Origin: Carettochelys insculpta
Taxonomy: Eukaryota; Chordata; Testudines; Carettochelyidae
Length of the DNA stretch: 64,000 bases
Direction of reading: 5' to 3'
NCBI RefSeq assembly: GCF_033958435.1
Contig: NC_134138.1
Location: 264,159,798 to 264,223,797 of the forward strand
Shown: positions 55,776-64,000 of the stretch, piece after piece
Numbering within the stretch: the stretch's first letter is position 1
Layout of the letters: every line of letters starts with the position of its first letter
Notes under the pieces: model-generated
What the model saw: only the letters and a program-made list of their open reading frames with translations
The model's database searches: none
What the model was told of the DNA's origin: nothing
Program-made: the position numbers and the translations under genes

Positions 55776-57739
55776 TTTACGACAAGACTCTACTCTCAAT
55801 TACACTGGTTTGAACCTAAAGGAGTACCACTGGTTTCATGGCATTCCTTCAGATTTACACTGCTGTAACTGACATCAGAATCAGGCACATTGTTGTTATA
55901 ACCACCACCAAAGGAAAATCATTTAATTAGAAATGGCTATAATGGCTTGCTCAATGACAGTTTAATGTGATATTTTAAATTTTATATAACCTTGGATTAT
56001 TTGGGTCTGATCCAGAGCCTACCAGAAAATGAGAGTTTTTTTATTGATTTCATCAGGCACCAGATCCAGACCCGTGCTTTAAAAAAAAAAAAAAACCAAC
56101 AACCTTCAAAAAAAGAGAAGAGCCGACTCCCTGCCCCCCATCCCACCTATCCCACAGCTGGGGCTGTTGAGGTGCTGGTTCTCATCGGTAAGTACCAGCA
56201 TTAAAAAGACTGATTCAGACCTTTACAAACAATTCCATGCTGGGGTTATAATGCCTGCCAAAAATTAGAGGCTAACATATACACAGTATTAAGATGCAAA
56301 CACAGTTTGGGAAAACTTATACAACATTTGCACAGAAAAAAGAATATTACTGTGAAGAAAAACACATTTTAACCATGGAGAAGTAATTTTCTGAAAACCT
56401 CTGAGTGGAGCTGGAAAATTCTCCTGACATTTGTTCAAGTATATAGATATAGCATTATTACAATATTCCACTGGCAGAGTTTGGGAGCAAAATGAAGGTA
56501 TTATGAAGCATAAAAAAAAAGCAATTCACTGAAGCAAGAAATGTTTCATAACAAATGTCTAAATAGTGTCCAGGGCAGCATTTTGCCCCTCGATTGGGGC
56601 CTTCAGGCATGAAAAGGGTAAATAATAATGCCAAAGTATAGTTTCTGAACACCTAAATGCCAGTTATTTCTACTTTTACTCTCCCCATCGATTGCTATAC
56701 TGGGAGCCACATTCCAGTAGATGTGCAGAAACTGACAAAGGCCATTCACCAACCATAAAACCCCTGGTGAGCATCCCGATGAATGTGGTGACATAAACTG
56801 CCCGTGCTAGTGACTATTGCAGCAGAAAATAGGGGTGAGGCTGGCCAGACATGGCCGTGCCTAGGGTGCCTTTGGGATGTGCCAATACAACATATATATG
56901 GGCACTCTCTTCTCACTCTTCTCCAGGGATTAAAATTACTCCCACAGGGTAGAAACCTTAGAGAGAAAAAGACAGACTGCAGCAGTGATGATCTGGTTCA
57001 GCTGCCATTAAAATCAACAGAGAGTCCCATTCACTTTAATGAGAGCTGGGTTGGTACCTAAATGAGCTGTACAGCATGTTGTTCCATTCTAGCAAGAGCT
57101 GATTTAGATTGTGGTAGATGCCAGTTGGGGCTGGAATTTGCATCTGCAGAACAATTTCCATTGCTGCAGATATGGTGGGCATTAATTCTGGCACTATTCT
57201 GTCTCTTCCCCCGATACTAGAAAATATAGATTGCAAAAGAGGATAAAAAGAACACATGGTGCATATACAAGCAGCAGACCAGCTGTTACTGGACCACTGT
57301 GTTGCTAGTTGCCTAGCAACACTTCACCTCTGTGCCTGAAAAAAATATTTTGGTGAAGAAATACTCAATCTACTTTGTATTTGAGACAGTTTGTGTCTTG
57401 CTGCCTGTGTGTCCATCTGTAAGTCTGTTTGTTCAAGAATGCCTCCTTAACAGTAAGAGCTAGGACCACCAAATTTGTTATGTCATTTCCTCTTATTATA
57501 ACTTACAACAAGGTCAGGGTTTGGTTGTGCCAGGACAATGGGATGTGCTTGGAATACGATTGTTTCTTATTAAATGGAAAGGGAGCGGGTCTAGCAGCAG
57601 GGACAGATAAACTCCAGAATGATTAATGGGGGCAGTAAGCAACTGCACCCCGACAGCACCAAAGAGCTGCAGAGCCACCGGCAGCTATCCACCAGCCTGG
57701 GCTGGCCCTGGGGAGAAATGCCAGTGACCAGGCACAACA
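55776..57739. other. Intron sequence with ancient-repeat traces
   Basis: An A-run lies at 56081-56094. The CCCATTCACTTTAATGAGAGC stretch near 57026 resembles old amniote repeats. No gene is supported. Confidence 0.45.
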
Positions 57740-57990
57740 ATGCTGCTGGTTGCCTCCATCCCGCACTCTGAGGCTCTTCACAATTCCCAATGCCCTGCCC
57801 TGACTCTTGCACCCCACTCTCTCCAGTGAGCCCCCAATCCCTACTTTGACTCCTGCATTCCCCATGCCCTGAACCCCCAGCCCTTACCCTAATTCTTGTA
57901 CCCCACACATGCCTGCCTTGAGCCCCCCATATCTCCAACCACCTACTTTGACTCCTGCATCATCCTCATCCCCAGTGCCCTTACCTGCAG
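57740..57990. repeat. C-rich degenerate minisatellite
   Basis: TTTGACTCCTGCAT occurs at 57844 and 57947, with CTCTTGCACCCC and ATTCTTGTACCCC variants between, in CCC-rich context. Degenerate units of about 50 bp. Confidence 0.5.
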
Positions 57991-58670
57991 GACCCAAGCA
58001 ACACTGGGTAAATCTTCTAGTGATTTGTTTATGGTAAAATAAAACTGACTGGGTATTTGTTTTGACGAACTGCTGTACCTTGCCAGCTTGTAAATTGTTT
58101 GGTGTAGGGGCTTTCTTTTTCACTTCATGTCTGGTGGGCACCTACTAACAACCCTGACTGAGGTCTCTAGTGCTATGGTTAGACTACAGAGAAATGTTGG
58201 AAAAGGATACACAAACTGCACGCCACAATTTGTCTCTTTTTCCACTTTTCTGCTGGGAGGGGCTTTTCCAAAGTTTGACATGTCTACATGGTGCCATATG
58301 TCAGAACAACCTCTGCTTTCAGGATATCCCTTCCTCCTTGTGGAATGAAGTTTACAGGGATGGGGACAGAATGTGCCCACTTTTCCAGAAGTGCTCTTGG
58401 ACATGACAGGCATTTTCCGAGATACCTCCAGTATCCTGGAGAAGGGCTGTGGTCTAGCCATAGCCTAGGTATTACAGACACATATGTGATACTGTGTATA
58501 ATACAGAAATATCATTTATACCTTTATCCTGAGGAAAACTGGGATAAGACTTTCGTACTAATGACACAAGTCAGGAGAAAGATTGAAAAAAGTAAGGAAT
58601 GACAAAGACAGGGAGAGGAAAGAGAATAAGTGAGAGTACAGGGACTGTCAAATGTGCATGTAAGACTCAC

Positions 58671-58769
58671 CACTTATCCATTTAGCCTCTGGGTCATGAA
58701 TTTTGAAATTCACACTGAATAGATCTTCCACTGTTATCTTTTTCTTTTGAGACAGGCTGTTATCTTCAA
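58671..58769 (-). CDS. DPP6: DPP6 coding exon (first of three in the window), 99 bp
   Basis: Acceptor CTGTTTTGCAG, donor GTGAGTC. It encodes [18 protein letters not shown] followed by [14 protein letters not shown]. This is the juxtamembrane segment and first propeller strand of DPP6, in which SLSQKKK, VEDLFS and the [11 protein letters not shown] core are diagnostic; DPP10 reads differently in this stretch. The exon enters after one base of a codon and leaves after the first base (G) of an Asp codon completed by AT of the exon at 26003. It lies just outside the membrane-spanning helix, whose exon is beyond the right edge. No lesion is present. Confidence 0.95.
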
Positions 58770-59523
58770 CTGCAAAACAGTCAGAAGGAAAGATTTGAAA
58801 TGTATCTGCAAATGCAACAGTTGTGAATGGCATACAACTCCCCACATCGAGTTTTTCTACATTTTAGAGTAGATACGATAACACTGTGGCTTGAATTCTC
58901 AGTCATGGTAATACCTCCTGCAGGCAGCCTGAGTGGCGTAATGGGACCTTAATGTAAAGTCAAATCAGGCCCATTATTTTGGGATTCATATATACTGTGT
59001 AATTAGGAGCCAACGTCTGGTCCCAATGATTACAAAATCACTGAAATATGATCCAAAGCGTGTGTTTCTTCAGGACTTGAGTTGTCTAATTGTGTTAGTC
59101 ATCGCAGTAGAAATTATTTAAGAGGTTATTTTAACACCCCAGGTTAAATTATGCCATAAATTAAACATTCACATAGTGGGAAAAGAAAAACAAAACATAA
59201 ATCTAGATTGACAAAGGTAATCTAGCACCTCAAAATACAGATTGTTTTTTGGTGGGATTTACAAATAATTTCAGGTAGAGTTAGGCACCTAAACTGCTTA
59301 AGTGCTTTTGCAAGTCCCTCTAGGCAATTCTCTGCATCATTATGCTCCTTTATAAATCTTTCCCCTACTCAGGTACATTTATAATAAAAAGGACAAAACT
59401 TCATTTGAAAGAACAGTGAAAACAGAACTGCTCTCTAGGTTCCATGCACATGATTTTGAGATCCTGGAAGATGTATTAGTAGACAGCTGAGGGAACAGGC
59501 CCTGCATAATTTACCCACACTGT
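58770..59523. other. Intron upstream of the DPP6 exon, nothing recognised
   Basis: AT-rich, no repeats named. Confidence 0.5.
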
Positions 59524-59744
59524 GGGCTTGTCTACACTAGGTCCCTATTTCAAAGGGAGCATGGTAGGTAAGGTGCCGGGAGATTATTAATGAAGTGCTG
59601 TGCTACATATGCAGCACTTCCTTAAGCTAATTCTTCCCCGTGGCAACGTTGAAGTGTTAAACTTCGAAGTGCCGGAGGTTGAGCACTCCCGACACCTTAC
59701 TAACCATACCCCCTTCCAAGTAGGGAGCTAGTGTAGACAAGCCC
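59524..59744. mobile_element. Harbinger-end miniature element, 221 bp, TSD TGT
   Basis: GGGCTTGTCTACACTAG at the left and CTAGTGTAGACAAGCCC at the right are exact inverted repeats, flanked by TGT (59521-59523, 59745-59747). The interior is imperfectly palindromic around GCTACATATGCAGC (59611-59624). A distinct family from the others in the window. Confidence 0.88.
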
Positions 59745-60177
59745 TGTGTCTCCTGATGACGTTTCTTCTATTGCCTTCTTTTTCCCCCCCCCAAAACCAT
59801 TTCCTATAGAATTTGGATGCTGTTGTCACAAACTCTCGTGCAACACGACAGAGTCCCCACATTAGATCTTTACGTAAAAGGAGAATTAAGATTCAACACC
59901 AAAAGGGTAGAACTCTCAATGCAGAAGGCCAGAAAACAGTTGCAACTGATGTATGGCAGAAGGACTTAAAAAGATCCTTTATGTCTGGATCTCATTCAAA
60001 GGTTCAATGAGATACAAAAATAGGAGTACGGGGGAATTCGTACTTAAATGCAAGCAAGTCTTTCATTGTTTGGCACTAATTTCACACAATGCAGAGTCAA
60101 AGCTTTATGATCTTCAGGTATGAACTGACTTCACGTTATAAAAACAAAGACAGTTTTGATGCGTAATTCTTACAGGT

Positions 60178-60800
60178 CCGGTTAAAAAAATTAAAAAATT
60201 AATTGTGATTAATTGTATGATTAAAATTAATCTTGATTAATCGTGCTGTTAAACAAGAATAAGAATACTATCTACAACTCAAACACACACTGTGTATAGC
60301 AGCACAAACACACACAACACATGCACAAGGTGCGTAACAATGCAGATACACATACACTCAGTACATAGCAACACAGACACACACAATATATAGAAAAACA
60401 CACACACACTGCAAAGAGACATGGCAGGAGGACAACTAACTTGCAGCTTCATGGGGGCGCAGCCAGGCTGTGCTGGAGGCAGCATCCCTCTGTAGCGCCC
60501 GCAGGTCCCTGGGTCACAACACTGGTTTCCTGGGGCGGCCCCCCCCACTGAGGACCAGGGCCAGAGCACCATTTTCACCCAACAGCCCCCTGCGGGGTCC
60601 AGGGTTACAGCACCCCCACCGGTAGGTGGCCAAGTACAGGCACATTAACCTCCCCTGGTCTAGTGCCAGATCAGGCAGGTACGACCTGTAGGGCTGCCAA
60701 TTAATGCCTGTGTTTAACATGCATTATTTTTTATAACATGTTAATACTGTCCTGCATTAATCGCAGGTGTTCATGTGCGTTAACTGACAGACCTACTTGT
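60178..60800. mobile_element. hAT-like element remnant with ATTAATC-rich end
   Basis: Left part has GATTAATTGTATGATTAAAA and TTAATCTTGATTAATCGTGC; the right end reads GCGTTAACTGACAGACCT with an internal AGGGCTGCCAATTAATGCC. I recognise these as the ends of a common turtle hAT-type element. The middle is occupied by a CA-rich tandem stretch (60283-60413) and GC-rich sequence. No transposase frame. Confidence 0.5.
60283..60413. repeat. CA-rich degenerate tandem repeat
   Basis: ATAGCAACACAGACACACAC and related GCAGCACAAACACACACAAC units, about 40-70 bp apart. Confidence 0.6.
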
Positions 60801-61129
60801 TACTTCACTGATCTGCACCTACTGAGAAACCCAGAACTTCTTAACGTTAATTGTGGAATATGATTTCTTTCAGTAGCAGGTGCTCAACTATCCTGTACCA
60901 CCTCTACAGGTTACAACATGTTCTTCAGTTTTCCTGTTTTCAAACTAGGATCGAGTGTTTACCTGTTTTACTTGACTTGGCCTCGCTCACTTCAGGAAAT
61001 GAAATAACCTAACACCAATCCCTTGTCAAACCGCTATGAAATAGTATTTTTCCAGGCTCTTCACATTTTTTATAAAACTAATAACATATTTCCAAGGAAC
61101 TAAATGAAACAAATCTCTTCATTTAGTAA

Positions 61130-61467
61130 TAAACAGCATGGTATTAATATGTAGTACCTGATGGCAGCAAACAGGGTAACCAGAGTAAATAAGGGAGGAA
61201 TGGTAGAGCTTCCAAAGCTTAAAAAGCAAGCAAAGACAATGGCCGATAGGGAAACCATTTATGGGAAAATCCATGATAAGAAAAAGTATTTGGATAAATT
61301 GCCTAGGAAGGTTGTAGAATCTCCATCACTGGAGATATTTAAGAGCAGGTTAGATAAACACCTATTAGAGATGGACTTTGAATGGTGCTTAGTCTTGGCG
61401 TGAGGGCAGGGGACTGGACCTGATAACCTCTCCAAGTCCCTTCCAGTTCTAGTATTCTGATTCTATG
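61130..61467 (+). mobile_element. CR1 LINE 3' end fragment
   Basis: Encodes the C-terminal CR1 trace LPRKVVESPSLEIFKSRLDK (61308-61367) and continues into GGACCTGATAACCTCTCCAA, then CCCTTCCAGTTCTAGTATTC, ending in an ATTCTG/ATTCTATG tail at 61453-61467. Confidence 0.88.
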
Positions 61468-62476
61468 TTGGGTCCCTGGTTATCCAGAATAATCCTAAGG
61501 ACAGACACTCTCTTGCTTCAACATAGGAACCTGGGGATAGGATGGGGCAGAGGGTAACCATCCATACTGCAAGCAGACAAGCAATGGTGCTACTCTCTCT
61601 GTCTACACCCTGGGCAATCCTAATGCTCCAAATGAGCAGAAGATTAGGCAGTGCTATTGTTCCCGTTACACACAGAGCAGCCTAGGTGAGGCATGGCCTC
61701 TGCTTCAACTTTACAACACCAACACAGCTGGGCTAAGGGGTACAAGGTAGCCCAGAGCGTGTTGGGGAGAATATTAATGTCAATGATGGTCTATGTACAT
61801 CCAGGCTGGAGACTAACTAAGGACCCTGTTCTTGTGTTTTGAGGAGCTGGAATAAGATACCTTGAGCCAACACCATATACTCCCAAAGTAACACAAAGCA
61901 CTACAAACAAAGCTTCCCCAACCAAACATGGGACCAGAAGTCTTCCTTCTTGCAGCTCCCTATATTGCTCCAGGACTAGCCAAATGAAACCACCTACTTC
62001 CCAAAGCTCCTCTTCCAAAGAACTCCTCAAACCCTTTATAGGAAACACATGACCCCCTTCTCAGCTGGGTCTAATTATTGAACAAGGCAGGCTGGGCTCA
62101 GACTCCCCGCTCCGTAAAGCAGCAGGACCCCTTGTTACACATTACTAGAGCTACAGTTGTAAAGCTCAGATTTGTGAAGCTAGAAAAACAGGATATCTGG
62201 GGTCTTTGATATACAGAAACTTTATATGGCTTCAGGATAAGGTGACCTTAAGGCACCTTTGCATGACTGAGTTTTTTAGTACAGCTGTTCTTATGCCCCT
62301 GTAGGCAATTATAACAACAGGAAAGTCAACAACAGAAACTCGGAAAATAAAATGGAAAACACATAAGAAGGGTGTTTTTCCACTGTAATACACCAGTCAG
62401 CCTGATGCTTGGCCATGCTCGTGGCTCACCAACAGTGCAGCAACTGGTGGTGCTCAGTGAACTACTTGTTCATAGT
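61468..62476. other. Intron sequence, nothing recognised
   Basis: No repeat or gene supported. Confidence 0.55.
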
Positions 62477-63187
62477 AGCTGTGTCTACACGTGCACGCTA
62501 CTTCGAAGTAGCGGCACTAACTTCGACATAGCGCCCGTCGCGGCTACACGCGTCGGGCGCTATTTCGAACTTAACTTCGACGTTAGGCGGCGAGACATCG
62601 AAGTCGCTAACCTCATGAGGGGATCGGAATAGCGCCCTACTTCGACGTTCAACGTCGAAGTAGGGACCGTGTAGACGATCCGCGTCCCGCAACGTCAAAA
62701 TTGCCGGGTCCTCCATGGCGGCCATCAGCTGGGGGGTTGAGAGATGCTCTCTCTCCAGCCCCTGCGGGGCTCTATGGTCACCGTGGGCAGCAGCCCTTAG
62801 CCCAGGGTTTCTGGCTGCTGCTGCAGCAGCTGGGGATCCATGCTGCATGCACAGGGTCTGCAACCAGTTGTCGGCTCTGTGTATCTTGTGTTGTTTAGTG
62901 CAACTGTGTCTGGGAGGGGCCCTTTAAGGGAGCGGCTTGCTGTTGAGTCCGCCCTGTGACCCTGTCTGCAGCTGTGCCTGGCACCCTTATTTCAATGTGT
63001 GCTACTTTGGTGTGTAGACGTACCCTCGCAGCGCCTATTTCGATGTGGTGCCGCGCAACGTCGAAGTTGAACATCGACGTTGCCAGCCCTGGAGGATGTG
63101 CAGACGTTATTCATCGAAATAGCCTATTTCGATTTTGCTACATCGAAATAAGCTATTTCGATGTTGGCTTCACGTGTAGACGTAGCC
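62477..63187 (+). mobile_element. Harbinger internal-deletion derivative (711 bp), TSD AGT
   Basis: Ends AGCTGTGTCTACACGTGCAC and TTCACGTGTAGACGTAGCC, flanked by AGT (62474-62476, 63188-63190). Same orientation as the 40.4-kb element and matching its first about 260 bp and last about 300 bp, with a deletion of the gene bodies between. It keeps the CCTCCATGGCGG...GCTGGGGGGTTGAGAG region before the Myb-like ORF, and the GGGAGGGGCCCTTTAAGGGA block upstream of the transposase. Very similar to the 6.4-kb copy in inverse orientation. Confidence 0.92.
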
Positions 63188-63339
63188 AGTGACTGCCTTT
63201 CACATGATCTCTGTACAAGAGGGTGACTGTGATAGTTACCAAAATGTAATATGGAATGGAAAGTACTTACTTATACAGTTAAAGGTCAGACTTGAAGGGA
63301 ATCATCTCAAAGTGCATCTGCAGAAAACACTGAAGACAA

Positions 63340-63620
63340 AGGTTACCTTTACAAAGCAGCTAGACCTTGCTTTCCAGTGTAGACAGACAGACATGAACTA
63401 GTTCTGTTTGAGCTAGCATGCTAAAAATAGCAGCAAAGCCCAAGACGGATCTCTGACCTGAGTACATAAAGGATCAAGACAGGTGTGTCTCTGGTGGCTA
63501 GACTGAGCTGCCACCCTTACTACCTCCAGCTAGACTGCTATTTTTAGCAGTCTAGCTTGAGCACAGCTTGTATGTGTCTTGCACATGAAAGCATGTCTCC
63601 AGCTACAGTGTATCTCGAGA
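63340..63620. mobile_element. Possible miniature inverted-repeat element
   Basis: The stretch GAGCTAGCATGCTAAAAATA (63410-63429) is matched inverted by TATTTTTAGCAGTCTAGCTT (63539-63558), with GTGTAGACAGACAGA nearby at the left. Ends and target duplication are unclear. Confidence 0.4.
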
Positions 63621-64000
63621 GGAAACATTCCTAAAGCCATTAGTTAGTTTTGCTTTCCAAACAGAGGAAGCTCTTCTTCAGAAAAAAGAACTATTGAAAA
63701 AGCACTGCTGGATTGGGCCAACTGATGACAAATCTTTCCTACATTGTTCTGCTTTTCATATGAGTTTCTATCACCTTGAGTGAGATGGAGGCAAAATATT
63801 GTTTGGTAAATATCCATCCTACACAACCGGACTCAAGAAATGGTTTTTTTTGGTTGCAGGGTGGGGCAGGGAATCTTTGTGGTGGTGGTGGTAAGAGAGA
63901 GAGAGAAAGAAGAAGAGAGAGGGAGACATTAATTTGAATGCAACGCAGGAGGCAGGCCTTCATTTCAAAGCAGTATCATGTGTTTCCTATAAAGTGTTTG
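63621..64000. other. Intron with simple repeats
   Basis: A TGG/GGT run and a GA-rich run lie at 63880-63925. Nothing else recognised. Confidence 0.6.

Larger units (their letters stand above)
1..64000 (-). other. DPP6: DPP6 gene region, introns with three coding exons
   Basis: The three minus-strand exons listed separately join in frame and place the whole window within DPP6. Splice phases agree across both junctions: a codon is split G|AT between 58.7 and 26.0 kb, and the second junction is phase 0. The rest is intron. The first exon of the gene, its membrane-spanning segment and the downstream propeller and hydrolase exons are not visible here and must lie outside. The intron between the 58.7-kb and 26-kb exons is about 32.7 kb and has absorbed most of the transposons. 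The gene call rests on recognising the peptide; DPP10, the close paralogue, fits much less well. Confidence 0.9.

Overview
The window is a piece of a vertebrate, almost certainly turtle, genome. It lies inside one large neuronal gene, read on the minus strand. Three short coding exons with consensus splice sites join in frame: 58671-58769, then 25909-26003, then 18081-18155. Together they encode a piece that I recognise as DPP6 (dipeptidyl-peptidase-like 6, the Kv4 potassium-channel auxiliary subunit), covering the juxtamembrane stretch and the start of the extracellular beta-propeller. Everything else is intron: about 18 kb after the third exon, 7.8 kb between the third and second, 32.7 kb between the second and first, and 5.2 kb before the first. 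No other host gene, functional RNA gene or CRISPR array is visible. The turtle call rests on the repeats: a tRNA-Lys-like SINE with a CR1-type tail, many CR1 copies, a DIRS element, and abundant elements ending in GGCTACGTCTACAC. A softshell turtle is possible, but that is a guess.

Layout. 1-3545 is a decayed DIRS-type retrotransposon (minus strand: terminal repeat, gag, start of the reverse transcriptase). 3550-9530 holds three CR1 copies, a 197-bp solo LTR and a Harbinger deletion derivative. 11.6-15.3 kb has a foldback repeat, a palindromic hammerhead-like element, an old LINE and two adjacent miniature elements. 16.5-17.0 kb is a minisatellite. Around exons 18.1 and 25.9 kb lie more miniature elements, including two reciprocal nested insertions (20.6-21.4 kb and 27.5-28.0 kb). 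29-31 kb holds a second palindromic hammerhead-like element, the SINE and another Harbinger derivative. 35.7-36.1 kb is a 436-bp near-perfect palindrome.

The largest structure is a 4.46-kb PIF/Harbinger DNA transposon (40381-44841). It has terminal inverted repeats and two convergent intron-containing genes, a Myb/SANT-like DNA-binding protein and a DDE transposase. Both genes carry visible lesions, and a solo LTR with target duplication sits in the intron of the Myb-like gene. 48.5-49.2 kb is a third solo LTR, 50.3-52.8 kb a long CR1 with endonuclease and reverse transcriptase remnants, and 54-63 kb more CR1, hAT-like and Harbinger-type copies.

How the parts relate. The two genes of the 40.4-kb element are the kind of pair that mobilises Harbinger ends. 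At least a dozen structurally different miniature elements here share those ends, so a relative of that element probably spread them; by my boundaries they cover about 9.9 kb, or 15% of the window. The most unusual signal is the repeat family at 12.3, 29.2, 30.9, 38.8, 45.3 and 48.3 kb: inverted-dimer copies, 12-15 bp target duplications and a hammerhead-ribozyme-like core, which together suggest a Penelope-like retroelement.
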